The notes under the pieces were generated by a model. The model was given only the letters and a program-made list of their open reading frames with translations. It had not been told where the DNA came from and searched no databases. Source: DASQDN01 sp963844855 (GTDB lineage: Bacteria > Acidobacteriota > Terriglobia > Bryobacterales > Bryobacteraceae). From it: DNA of 64,000 nucleotides. The DNA is taken from contig CAWJQP010000083.1 in assembly GCA_963844855.1 (NCBI GenBank), positions 186,001 through 250,000 of the forward strand, read 5' to 3'. The translations under genes and the position numbers were made by a program. Numbering within the stretch: position 1 is the first letter of the stretch; each line of letters opens with the position of its first letter. This document shows positions 1 through 8,733 of the stretch, in pieces.

Positions 1-1
1 T

Positions 2-511
2 CTGGCGGACCAAGGCGCGCACGTATTCGATGGCATTCATCTGCTAATGAACGCCAGTTATCCTGTCGCCGTCACCGCGTCTGCAAACAGGCCGCATCGT
101 GAGGGTTTTGACACTCCGGAGACGGCGGTGGCGATCGCCGAGTACCCCGAGGACTTCGTCGCAAGCTTCTCTGTCAACTATGCGGCGATGAAGTACAAGC
201 CGCGGAACGATCAGCTCAATCAACTCGATGGCGATAAAGCACGCATGGATATAGGACGCGAGGAATGCTCTGTGTTTATGCAGGGCGCTGAAGATACGCC
301 GGCCATCGTTAAGAAGTCGGAGCGCGGCTTCGGCTATGCCACTGACTTGCACGTTCAGAACTTCATCGATTGCATGCGAACGCGGAAGACACCCACAGCC
401 CCGATGCGTCTCGGCTTCCAAGCCGCTTTAGTCGTACAGCTCGCTAACCTGTCGCTGCGCCACGGTAAGCGCGTGCGCTGGAATAACTCAACCAGGAAAG
501 TAGAACTTTAG
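2..511 (+). CDS. Gfo/Idh/MocA family oxidoreductase, C-terminal part (5' end outside window)
   Basis: The reading frame is already open at base 2 and runs without a stop to TAG at 509-511, so the gene starts outside the window; the internal ATG at 47 is not the start. The first residues read GAHVFDGIHLLMNASYP, which resembles the region after the catalytic part of NAD(P)-dependent sugar oxidoreductases. The end (DLHVQNFIDCMRTRKTP, then LGFQAALVVQLANLSLRHGKRVRW) is the usual C-terminus of this family in acidobacteria and planctomycetes. The next gene starts directly after the stop, so the two are probably co-transcribed. The substrate cannot be told from this fragment. Confidence 0.8.
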   Translation: MADQGAHVFDGIHLLMNASYPVAVTASANRPHREGFDTPETAVAIAEYPEDFVASFSVNYAAMKYKPRNDQLNQLDGDKARMDIGREECSVFMQGAEDTPAIVKKSERGFGYATDLHVQNFIDCMRTRKTPTAPMRLGFQAALVVQLANLSLRHGKRVRWNNSTRKVEL

Positions 512-1459
512 ATGTCGACAATTTCTCGTAGGGATCTCCTTTGCGCCGCAAGCGCCGCGGTAGCTACCCGGCCAGCTTCCTCTGCCACGACGGCGGGACG
601 TTCTGACATATGTGCGTTTTCGAAGCACTTCCAATGGACGGATGTCCGCGGCGCCGCCGAGACGGTACGCGATGTTGGCTATGAAGCCTTGGATCTCACG
701 GTGCGGAGGGCGGGCCACGTTCTACCGGAGCGTGTGGAGGACGATCTTCCGAAAGCTGCGGAAGCGATCAAGGGCGCGGGCGTGAAGCTGGCGATGATCA
801 CGACGGATATCCTCGATCCGAAAAGCCCGCATGCCGAGGCCGTGTTAAAAACGGCTGCGGGGCTCGGGTTAAAGCATTATCGGTGGGGCGGCTTCCGCTA
901 CGATTTGAAGCGAAGTTTACCCGATCAGCTCGCCGAGTTCAAGCCCCGCGTGAAGGATCTCGCCGCGATGAACAAGCACTACGGCCTGACGGCGATGTAT
1001 CACACGCATTCTGGGGTGACACAGGTCGGAGCATCCATGTGGGATCTATATTTACTCCTGAAGGACTTCGAGACCGACAGTGTGTCCGCCAATTACGATG
1101 TTGCTCATGCGACGGTGGAAGGCGGATTTGGAGGATGGATTCACAGCGCAAGCCTACTCTTGCCTTACACCCGCGGCATCGCCATCAAAGACTTCAAGTG
1201 GATTCGCAATGAAAAAGGCGCGTGGGTTCCCGGCTGGTGCGCCCTCGGGGAAGGAATGGTCGACTTCAAGAAGTTCCTCCCTATGCTGAAGGCGTCGGGC
1301 TTTTCCGGTCCATTGCAGCTCCATATGGAGTATCCAGAAGTCGGAACGGCCTCGGTCGGCAAATTCGAGAGCAGCATCCCCAAGGACAAACTGATGGCGA
1401 TCATGAAGCGCGACTTGACGAAGCTCAAGGAGATGCTGCGTGAGGCGTCTATTGTTTGA
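512..1459 (+). CDS. Exported sugar phosphate isomerase/epimerase-like TIM-barrel protein
   Basis: 315 residues. The start MSTISRRDLLCAASAA is a twin-arginine signal, so the protein is probably folded in the cytoplasm and exported. The rest matches the AP-endonuclease-2-type TIM barrel used by xylose isomerase/epimerase-like proteins. Candidate metal and sugar ligands sit in YHTHSG (about residue 165), ANYDVAHATVEGG (about 195) and IAIKDFKW (about 227). The ATG follows the oxidoreductase stop with no gap. A Tat-exported epimerase next to a Gfo/Idh/MocA oxidoreductase is a common pair in acidobacterial carbohydrate clusters. The substrate is unknown. Confidence 0.8.
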   Translation: MSTISRRDLLCAASAAVATRPASSATTAGRSDICAFSKHFQWTDVRGAAETVRDVGYEALDLTVRRAGHVLPERVEDDLPKAAEAIKGAGVKLAMITTDILDPKSPHAEAVLKTAAGLGLKHYRWGGFRYDLKRSLPDQLAEFKPRVKDLAAMNKHYGLTAMYHTHSGVTQVGASMWDLYLLLKDFETDSVSANYDVAHATVEGGFGGWIHSASLLLPYTRGIAIKDFKWIRNEKGAWVPGWCALGEGMVDFKKFLPMLKASGFSGPLQLHMEYPEVGTASVGKFESSIPKDKLMAIMKRDLTKLKEMLREASIV

Positions 1460-1724
1460 GAAGGCTCTGTTAGGCACATCGCTGATCTTCTCGGTTAACT
1501 AACGTAGGGGCATCGTCGAGACGTCGGTTGTGCCGTCCTCGAAGCGGACGATCCGACTACAATCGGCGCTGGACTTTGAACATTCTAGCCAGCTTCGCGC
1601 CTATGCGATATGGTGGACGACGCCATTTTCCACAATCGCCGTTTGAACTAACCCGCTCGCTGCGGGGGACGCTACGAGCGGGTTCGACGATATCGGACAC
1701 AACCCGTAAAGCGCCTGATGACTC
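1460..1724. other. Convergent intergenic region with one 10-bp hairpin
   Basis: 265 bases between two convergent genes with no supported coding frame. A perfect inverted repeat pairs AACCCGCTCG (1650-1659) with CGAGCGGGTT (1675-1684) over a 15-base loop. No T-run follows on either strand, so a role as terminator is only possible. Confidence 0.4.
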
Positions 1725-3644
1725 TCAACCAGCCGCTTCGATTTCCGCCGATACTTGTTCCCATTCAGACATCAAGGCTTCCAGAGACGCACGCTTTGCA
1801 TCGAGAAGGTTTGTGACCCGCAGTGTCTCATCGGTACTCTTGAACTCTGCCAGTTCGTTCTCGAGTTGCGCGATCTGCGCTTCGTGGCCCGCGATCTGGG
1901 ATTCCAAGGCAGTACAGCGGTCCTTCAGCTTCTGCACCTTCATCGGATTGATGCGCTTGACCTGCTTGTCCGGGGCCTGCTCCATAGGAGCGGATGTTCC
2001 GTTCATCGGAGCATCTACAGGCGCGGGGATATCCAATGGCTTGCCCGATTTGCGCCAGAGGTAATCCTCATAGTTCCCGGGGAAGATGCGCACTTCGCCG
2101 TCTTCGATTTCAAACACGCGCGTCGCGAGTTTGTCGATGAAGTACCGGTCGTGCGATACGAAGACAACAGTACCCGTGAAGTCTGCCATTGCCTCTAGCA
2201 GCACATCTTTCGCTCGCATGTCGAGATGGTTCGTCGGCTCATCGAGAAGAAGAAAGTTCGAAGGTGAAAGCAGCATCTTCGCCAGAGCATAGCGATTGCG
2301 TTCACCTCCGGACAACACTCCGATGCGCTTGAACACGTCATCCTCGCTAAACAGGAAGCATCCAAGAAGTGTGCGCAGTTCCGTCGTTGTCTTCCGAGGC
2401 GCATCATTCGATAGATCGTCGAGCATGCGCGCATCGGTATCGAGTTCTTTGTATTGATCCTGCGCGAAGTAATCGACCTCGACGTTGTGACCAAGCTTGT
2501 ATTCACCCGACGTCAGCGGCTCGGCTCCCGACAGCAGCTTAATGAGGGTCGATTTCCCTGCTCCGTTCACGCCAACCAGCGCGACCCTGTCTCCGCGCTC
2601 GATTACGAAATTGGCTTTTGAAAAGACATGCTTGGTGCCGTAATACTTGGCCACGTTTTGAAACTCGGCGACAATTCGACCGCTCGGCTTCGGTTGTGGA
2701 AACGAGAAGTGAATCGTCTGCTCGTCCGGCGGGATCTCGATGCGTTCGATCTTTTCGAGTTCCTTGATGCGGCTCTGTACTTGCTTCGCTTTCGTCGCCT
2801 GCGCGCGGAAACGATTGATGAACGCTTCGAGTTGCTCGATCTTCTCACGCTGATTTTTGTACGCAGCTTCGAGTTGCGCTTTTCTTTCCGTCTTCTGCGC
2901 CAGGAACTTCTCGTAGTTCCCGGAGTAGAAGTAGACACGCTTATTCCACAACTCGGCTGTTTTCTGGACTGTCACATCCAGGAAATAACGATCGTGCGAG
3001 ATCAGGACATAGGCGAACGGGTAACTGGTGAGATAGTCCTCCAGCCAGTTACGCGCTTCCAGGTCGAGATGGTTCGTCGGCTCGTCGAGGAGAAGCAGAT
3101 TGGGCTGTTCCAGCAGAAGCTTCGCAAGAGCAATGCGCATTTGCCAGCCGCCCGAAAATTCTTCCGTGCGGCGCGTCCAATCTTCCTTCCGAAAGCCGAG
3201 GCCATTCAGTACAGTACCAACCTTGGCCTCAGTGGTGTATCCGTCGCGCGCACGAAATTCACTATCGAGCCGGTGGAAGCGATCCGCCACCCTGCTGTAT
3301 TCCTCACTGGCCGGATCAATCTCGCCCATCCTGTGAGTCAGTGATTCCAACTCGATTTCAATATCTCGCAGGTTGGAGAAGACAGCCATGCACTCATGGA
3401 AGACGCTCTTACCGGATAGTGTCAGTCCATCCTGTGGAAGATAGCCAGCCGACACACCCTTACCGATCGTCAGAGTTCCGTAATCGAGGGACTCCATGCC
3501 CCCGAGCACCTTCAGCAGCGTCGACTTACCTGTGCCATTTGCGCCAACAAGGCCAACCCGATCCTTCGGCGTGATCATCCAATCCAGATCTTCGAACAGG
3601 AGTTTATGTCCGAAGCGTTTACCAGCGCCACTAAACTGAATCAT
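1725..3644 (-). CDS. ABC-F family ATPase (Uup/EttA-like, ribosome-associated)
   Basis: 639 residues with two fused ATP-binding cassettes and no membrane segment, the ABC-F layout. Cassette 1 has Walker A GANGTGKST (about residue 35), signature FSGGWQMR and Walker B LLLLDEPTNHLD. Cassette 2 has GVNGAGKST, LSGGERNR and FLLLDEPTNHLD. A charged linker helix of about 50 residues joins them, and the last 80 residues form a coiled coil, as in Uup. Family members act on the ribosome exit site or in DNA/ribosome maintenance, but the subgroup is not certain. Its ATG overlaps the stop of the upstream aminoacylase by one base (TAATG), which suggests translational coupling. Confidence 0.9.
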   Translation of the reverse strand: MIQFSGAGKRFGHKLLFEDLDWMITPKDRVGLVGANGTGKSTLLKVLGGMESLDYGTLTIGKGVSAGYLPQDGLTLSGKSVFHECMAVFSNLRDIEIELESLTHRMGEIDPASEEYSRVADRFHRLDSEFRARDGYTTEAKVGTVLNGLGFRKEDWTRRTEEFSGGWQMRIALAKLLLEQPNLLLLDEPTNHLDLEARNWLEDYLTSYPFAYVLISHDRYFLDVTVQKTAELWNKRVYFYSGNYEKFLAQKTERKAQLEAAYKNQREKIEQLEAFINRFRAQATKAKQVQSRIKELEKIERIEIPPDEQTIHFSFPQPKPSGRIVAEFQNVAKYYGTKHVFSKANFVIERGDRVALVGVNGAGKSTLIKLLSGAEPLTSGEYKLGHNVEVDYFAQDQYKELDTDARMLDDLSNDAPRKTTTELRTLLGCFLFSEDDVFKRIGVLSGGERNRYALAKMLLSPSNFLLLDEPTNHLDMRAKDVLLEAMADFTGTVVFVSHDRYFIDKLATRVFEIEDGEVRIFPGNYEDYLWRKSGKPLDIPAPVDAPMNGTSAPMEQAPDKQVKRINPMKVQKLKDRCTALESQIAGHEAQIAQLENELAEFKSTDETLRVTNLLDAKRASLEALMSEWEQVSAEIEAAG

Positions 3645-5200
3645 TACTGCAGCCGGACCGCCTTGCCTGCTCGTATATCTGTGGGTTTGCTGTTTTCTAC
3701 TGCGATCTTGCCGTTGATGATCACGAAGTCGAAACCTTCGGAGTACTGGTGCGGAGTTGCAAAAGTCGCCTTATCCGCAACCGTGGCAGGATCGAAAAGC
3801 ACCAGATCGGCAGCCATATCGGCACGAATGAGACCGCGCTCCTTCAATCCGAACGTTCGCGCCGGCAACGATGTCATGCGCCTGATGGCGTCCTCGAGGG
3901 TAAGCACATTTTTCTCCCTTACGAATCGCGCGAGTACGCGTGCATTTGTCCCATAGGAGCGCGGATGTGGCTGTCCGATTCCAAACTCACGAATTCCGCC
4001 ATCGCTCGCGAACGCAGTGTTGGGGTAACGCATGATGCGTTCCATATCTTCCTCGCCCATCGAGTGATAGACCATCTGGGCTCCACCCTTGGCGATGATT
4101 TCGAGTATCGTGTCGATCTCGCCTCTCAGCGTCTTCGGTTTGCCTTTGATTGCAGCGATCTCTGTGATCGTTTTGCCCTCATAAGAGCGATCCGGCTCAA
4201 AGCCCGCAACTGTCGCGTACGAATAGTCCTTCTGACCGATTCCGCTCAGCTTCGTCTGCATTTCATCGATGATGCGCGCTTTTGTGGAGGGATCGGCGAG
4301 ACGCTTCCGAATCGCATCGGCGGCATCGGCAAGAGCCCAACTTGGCAGCGTGATGCCGAGATTGGTGCTCGAACGGTCATAAGGGTACTGGTCGACTACG
4401 ACATCGACTCCCTCACGACGGTACTTCTCTACGAGCGCGAGCGACTCAGTGCTATTGCCCCATAGGCCTTTGTTGTCGATCTTGAAGTGCGATAACTGCA
4501 CCGGAACTCCCGCGGCCTTACCCGCTGTGACGGCCTCCTCAATCGCTTGCAAAACCTTCGATCCTTCATCGCGCATGTGGCTGGCATAGACACCACCGTG
4601 TTTTCCGGCCGCTTTGGCAAGCGCGACGACCTCCTCGGTGTTCGAGTAAGTCCCCGGAAGATAGATCAGTCCCGTCGAAAACCCGACTGCTCCATCACGC
4701 ATGCCTTGTTCCACAAGAGCTTGCATTTTCTGGATCTCATCAGGAGTCGCCAAGCGGTTCGCAGATCCCATGACCTGACGTCGAACCGAATTGTGTCCTA
4801 TCAGCGTTCCAACGTTTAGCCCGAGCCCCAGCTTCTCGATCTTGGGAAGCCACTCTTTAAGATTGACTTCGGACCCGCCACAGTTGCCAGTAATCACCGT
4901 GGTTACGCCATCGAGAATGTAATTGTCGCCGCGCGGAACTTTTTCTACTGCGCCTTCGATATGCGTGTGGACGTCGATAAACCCGGGAGCAAGCACCCGT
5001 CCTGCCGCATCGATGACGCGAAAGCCGGAACGGTCAGTGAGTCTGCCAATGTCGACAATCCGCCCATCGCGAACGCCGACGTCGGCGCGGAACCACGGAT
5101 TACCGGAGCCGTCGATTACCCGAGCGTTGCGGATGAGGATATCGAAATCCGCTGCAGACGCACTCGCCACCAGCATGCAGAGCAGAAAAGATCGAAGCAT
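3644..5200 (-). CDS. Exported D-aminoacylase / N-acyl-D-amino-acid deacylase family amidohydrolase
   Basis: 518 residues. The N-terminus MLRSFLLCMLVASASAADFD is a Sec signal peptide. The body is an amidohydrolase: the HTHIEG metal-binding motif near residue 77, SHMRDEG near 208, a further His in HSMGEED and Asp in FASDGG. The C-terminal strand DLVLFDPATVADKATFATPHQYSEG and the nearby HPRSYGT are typical of D-aminoacylases and isoaspartyl-type deacylases. The likely reaction is removal of N-acyl groups from D-amino acids or peptides in the periplasm, perhaps in peptidoglycan recycling. It is co-directional with accD upstream and coupled to the ABC-F gene downstream. Confidence 0.85.
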   Translation of the reverse strand: MLRSFLLCMLVASASAADFDILIRNARVIDGSGNPWFRADVGVRDGRIVDIGRLTDRSGFRVIDAAGRVLAPGFIDVHTHIEGAVEKVPRGDNYILDGVTTVITGNCGGSEVNLKEWLPKIEKLGLGLNVGTLIGHNSVRRQVMGSANRLATPDEIQKMQALVEQGMRDGAVGFSTGLIYLPGTYSNTEEVVALAKAAGKHGGVYASHMRDEGSKVLQAIEEAVTAGKAAGVPVQLSHFKIDNKGLWGNSTESLALVEKYRREGVDVVVDQYPYDRSSTNLGITLPSWALADAADAIRKRLADPSTKARIIDEMQTKLSGIGQKDYSYATVAGFEPDRSYEGKTITEIAAIKGKPKTLRGEIDTILEIIAKGGAQMVYHSMGEEDMERIMRYPNTAFASDGGIREFGIGQPHPRSYGTNARVLARFVREKNVLTLEDAIRRMTSLPARTFGLKERGLIRADMAADLVLFDPATVADKATFATPHQYSEGFDFVIINGKIAVENSKPTDIRAGKAVRLQ

Positions 5201-5208
5201 TTAACTTC

Positions 5209-5234
5209 ATTCTGTCAGACGATTCTGTCAGACG
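5209..5234. repeat. Perfect 13-bp tandem duplication at the accD stop codon
   Basis: ATTCTGTCAGACG occurs twice back to back (5209-5221 and 5222-5234). The second copy supplies the accD TGA stop on the minus strand. It looks like a recent replication-slippage duplication in the short accD/aminoacylase spacer. Confidence 0.8.
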
Positions 5235-6076
5235 CAGAAGAACGCGAGGGCCTTTGACAAATATTCCTTCATCTCAGTGCGCTTCACTACATCGTCCAAG
5301 AAGCCGTGCTGCAGGAGGAACTCACTTCGCTGGAATCCTTCCGGCAGCTTCTGTCGGATGGTCTGCTCGATCACGCGCGGTCCAGCAAATCCAATCAAGG
5401 CGCCGGGCTCTGCGATATTCAAGTCGCCGAGCATCGCGAAGCTTGCCGTGACGCCGCCGGTCGTCGGATCGGTCAAAACGCTGACGTAAGGCACGCCTGC
5501 CTCGTCGAGGCGCATCAGGGCCGCGCTGATCTTGGCGAGTTGCATCAGGCTGATCGCGCCTTCCTGCATACGAGCGCCCCCCGAGGCCGAAATGATGATA
5601 ATCGGAGCCTTATGAGCGATTGCGCGTTCGATGGCCCGCGTGATCTTTTCGCCGACAACCGCGCCCATGCTTCCGCCGATGAACTTCAATTCCAGGGCGC
5701 AAATGTAGACTCTGCGCCCGTTCAGAAGTCCGCCGGCCGAAACGATAGCATCGGGTAGGGCGGTGGCTTCCTTCATTCCTGCGAGGCGATCCTTATATGG
5801 CTTCGAATCGCAAAACTTGAGCGGGTCGGTCGAGGTCATCGATTGGTCGAATTCCTCGTACTGCCCGTCGTCGAAGAGCAGTTTTAGGCGGGTAACAGCA
5901 TCAATACGAAAGTGATACGAGCACTTGGGACAGACCTGCATCCCTTCTTCGAGCGTTTTGCGCCAGATGATCTCACCACACCCTTCGCATTTGATCCACA
6001 AACCTTCGGTTCGGACATGCCGGGTGGTGTCATCAGAGGGCTCGATTGACTGTTTGTCCCGTTTCCACCAGGTCAT
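5228..6076 (-). CDS. accD: Acetyl-CoA carboxylase carboxyltransferase beta subunit
   Basis: 282 residues, normal for AccD. An N-terminal zinc ribbon uses C30, C33, C49 and C52. The crotonase-like carboxyltransferase core follows, with SASGGARMQEG and PTTGGVTASFA. With AccA it transfers the carboxyl group from biotin to acetyl-CoA in the first step of fatty acid synthesis. The gene lies 42 bases after the acyl ligase/acyltransferase fusion and in the same direction, which fits a lipid-synthesis run. accA is not in the window. Confidence 0.96.
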   Translation of the reverse strand: MTWWKRDKQSIEPSDDTTRHVRTEGLWIKCEGCGEIIWRKTLEEGMQVCPKCSYHFRIDAVTRLKLLFDDGQYEEFDQSMTSTDPLKFCDSKPYKDRLAGMKEATALPDAIVSAGGLLNGRRVYICALELKFIGGSMGAVVGEKITRAIERAIAHKAPIIIISASGGARMQEGAISLMQLAKISAALMRLDEAGVPYVSVLTDPTTGGVTASFAMLGDLNIAEPGALIGFAGPRVIEQTIRQKLPEGFQRSEFLLQHGFLDDVVKRTEMKEYLSKALAFFCV

Positions 6077-6118
6077 GATTGTGAGCTCAATTGTCTACGG
6101 TATCACGAGAGTCAATCA

Positions 6119-8623
6119 TTACAGCCGTTTGACTGCTTCCTCAACCTGCTTGGCGAGCGCTGCGTAGTCGTGCCCTTCGAGGCGTAGTGGAGGCCCGAAT
6201 TTGACCTGGACCCGACCTGGCCTGGCCATTCGATCGGTGCGATGAAGAATCTTGTCCAGTCCCACCAGCCGGACAGGCACCACTGGAACGTTCAGACGCG
6301 ACGCCATCATCCCGACGCCTGGCATGAACCGTTGAATCGATCCATCGTCGGTAATTCGGCCCTCAGGGAAGATAACGATGCACCAGCCTTCACTCACGAG
6401 TTCGCCGGCGTAGCGTAGCGTCTGTCGGGCTCCGGCCTCCCGCTGCGGGAATGGGAAGGCATTGAAAACGAGGGTGGACAAGTAGTAATTCAGGCTGTTT
6501 GTGAAGCGCTCGCCAAGGGTGTGCCGTTCGGGGCGAAAGTGCGCATCAAAGAACTCTTTTGACATCGCGGGAGCGAGCCGGTACGCCCATTTGACCGGAA
6601 GAGCCTGCATCAGCGCAGGGATGTCCATGTGACTCTGATGGTTAGGAGCAAATATGACCGGAGGATCCAAGCCGCGTAGATGTTCCAGACCTTCGGCGCG
6701 TACCCACGTAAAAACCCTTGCAAGGGGCAGGATCCAAAGTGGAAGATTAATGCGGCGGATCGCATAGGCCCATTTCGAACGGTTCCAGGCCGGGAAATCG
6801 ACCACATCTGTCGGCAGTGGCTGAGCAGCTACCCCCAGTTGGGCCGGTTCAGAGACAAGCTTTTTGAGATCTTCGACTGTCCGGCACTCCGCGTAAGCGC
6901 CTTCATCGATCGTGACGCCAAATCGCCTCTCGAGAGCCATCAGCAACTCCACTCGTTCAAGGGAACTGAGCCCGAGTTCATCGAGTGTCGTTGCAGAACG
7001 AACCTGACGACCCCGCGCGTACTGCGCAACAACTCCTTCAATGTCATCGCCGGACGCGGCTTTTCGAGGCGCATGGTTTCCCGTAACCCAGGCGCGCAAT
7101 TCTCGCCGTTTCAGCTTGCGTGTGCCTTCCGTTCTCGGTAGTTCGCCCTCTGTCCAAACTGAAAAGCCACGGATTTTCTGATGATCTTCCAGTTGACGGT
7201 TCGCGCTGCGAATCACGTCGGCGGCTTCCGTTCCCTCAGCAAGAACCAGGACAGCATGGACGCGCTCCCGCCCATCGTCTGTAACCCCGACAACGGCCGA
7301 ATCACGAACTCCAGAAACCTTGGCGAGTACGGACTCGACATCCTCTGGGAAGATGTTCAGACCGTCCGCAGTGACAATCATCTCCTTCTTGCGACCTCGA
7401 ATCGAAAGCCGTCCGCCTTCGTCGATACTGCCGACATCGCCAGTGTGGAACCATCCGCCTTCGAAAGCCTTGGCCGATTCGGAATCTGGATTGAGATACC
7501 CGGACGTCACGTTGTCGCCGCGGACGAGAATTTCACCGTCGTCCGAGATCTTCACCTCAACCCCCGCGATGGGTTTGCCAACGCTGCCTTTTCTCGTATG
7601 AAAAGGATGGTTTAAGGTGACGATCGGCGCAGTTTCCGTCAGTCCATATCCTTGAATGACGACAAAGCCGAGCCGTCCCCAAAACTCTTCAAGTTCTGGT
7701 GGCAAAGGCGCCGCTCCGACGATGAAAGCCCAGAACTTCCAGCCAAGCAGCTTGTGAACGCGCCGATACATCCACCAGCGCTTAAGCCAGTGGGTTCCGG
7801 GCGGCGGAGCCTCGGCGGCCTCGGGAACCGCTCGAAGCACGTATTCCCGCAGAACATCGAGAATCTTCGGTACGCAAACCAGTACCGAAATGCGGCGCGA
7901 ATGAATCTGCCTGACGATTTCATGAGGGTTGTAGCCACGCATGAACATCACCACACCGGGTAGCATCGGCGGGATAAAGGTCGCCATCGCCTGACCAAAC
8001 ATATGGCTCAGCGGCAGAAGGTTCAGAAAACGAATGGGCTGAAACGGCTTAGCGTACTTTTTGTACTTCTGCATCTCGCGCTCGACCGGAACCACGTTCG
8101 CGAGAATATTCCGGTGCTGGATGATGACGCCTTTTGGCTCGGCTGTGGCGCCGGATGTAAATAGAATTTCGGCGGTGTCGTCTCGCGAAACGGGCACGAT
8201 CGTAACTGGCTGGCTAGGAGTTCGCCACTCGACTGACGCTAATCGCCAGACAGGAACGTCGGCCGCCGGAGCGGCAACTTCTTCGCCGACAAGTAGCAGC
8301 TTCGCTTTCGCAATCGCTTGCACCCGAAGTAGCAAGTCTGCTGAGGCCCTGTAATCGACCGGCACGACGATCGCGCCGCGGAGGACACATCCCCAAAAGG
8401 CGGCTACCCATTCGGGCCGGTTCTCGCCCCAAAAAAGGACGGAATCGCCCTTACCGACGCCCGCCGCTTCGAGCCGTCCCGCAAACACGCGCGCCGCATC
8501 CGCAGTTTCCCGATAGGTAAAGCTGTGAGATCGATAACCATCGTCGTAAGCAAGAAACTTCTCGTCGCTGTCCGCAAAGCTTGCGAACAGATCGGCGATA
8601 GTGTCGCGGGGCATTGCAACCAT
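6119..8623 (-). CDS. Three-domain fusion: AMP-dependent acyl ligase, acyl carrier domain, PlsC acyltransferase
   Basis: 834 residues from the ATG at 8623; the open frame continues to 8707 but that part overlaps the divergent protease and lacks homology. Residues 1 to about 500 are an acyl-CoA/acyl-AMP ligase (phosphate loop LFTSGATAEPKG, then GYGLTETAP and WFHTGDVG). About 510-590 is a carrier domain whose LGLSSLERVELL holds the phosphopantetheine serine. The last 230 residues are a 1-acylglycerol-phosphate acyltransferase, with NHQSHMD (HX4D) and FPEGRIT. It resembles E. coli Aas but carries its own acyl carrier, so fatty acid could be activated, loaded and passed to a lysophospholipid in one chain. 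Co-directional with accD. Confidence 0.88.
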   Translation of the reverse strand: MVAMPRDTIADLFASFADSDEKFLAYDDGYRSHSFTYRETADAARVFAGRLEAAGVGKGDSVLFWGENRPEWVAAFWGCVLRGAIVVPVDYRASADLLLRVQAIAKAKLLLVGEEVAAPAADVPVWRLASVEWRTPSQPVTIVPVSRDDTAEILFTSGATAEPKGVIIQHRNILANVVPVEREMQKYKKYAKPFQPIRFLNLLPLSHMFGQAMATFIPPMLPGVVMFMRGYNPHEIVRQIHSRRISVLVCVPKILDVLREYVLRAVPEAAEAPPPGTHWLKRWWMYRRVHKLLGWKFWAFIVGAAPLPPELEEFWGRLGFVVIQGYGLTETAPIVTLNHPFHTRKGSVGKPIAGVEVKISDDGEILVRGDNVTSGYLNPDSESAKAFEGGWFHTGDVGSIDEGGRLSIRGRKKEMIVTADGLNIFPEDVESVLAKVSGVRDSAVVGVTDDGRERVHAVLVLAEGTEAADVIRSANRQLEDHQKIRGFSVWTEGELPRTEGTRKLKRRELRAWVTGNHAPRKAASGDDIEGVVAQYARGRQVRSATTLDELGLSSLERVELLMALERRFGVTIDEGAYAECRTVEDLKKLVSEPAQLGVAAQPLPTDVVDFPAWNRSKWAYAIRRINLPLWILPLARVFTWVRAEGLEHLRGLDPPVIFAPNHQSHMDIPALMQALPVKWAYRLAPAMSKEFFDAHFRPERHTLGERFTNSLNYYLSTLVFNAFPFPQREAGARQTLRYAGELVSEGWCIVIFPEGRITDDGSIQRFMPGVGMMASRLNVPVVPVRLVGLDKILHRTDRMARPGRVQVKFGPPLRLEGHDYAALAKQVEEAVKRL

Positions 8624-8733
8624 TATGGAAGGGTGCTTTGTTACTGCTCGGGAGATGGAGTCTCTCTTACGCTTCTGTGCTCTAATTGGAGGATATCTCG
8701 CGAGCACTAATCGCTAAGTTACGTGGAGTTTTT

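Noticed and set aside
8624..8707. N-terminal extension of the ligase/ACP/PlsC fusion
   Set aside because: Basic, unlike the family, overlaps the opposite protease frame, and no Shine-Dalgarno supports it.
8686..8733. TTG at 8686 as the start of the M36 protease
   Set aside because: It would put a charged segment before the signal peptide and overlap the divergent ligase frame. GTG 8734 has GGAG at the right distance and gives a clean signal sequence.
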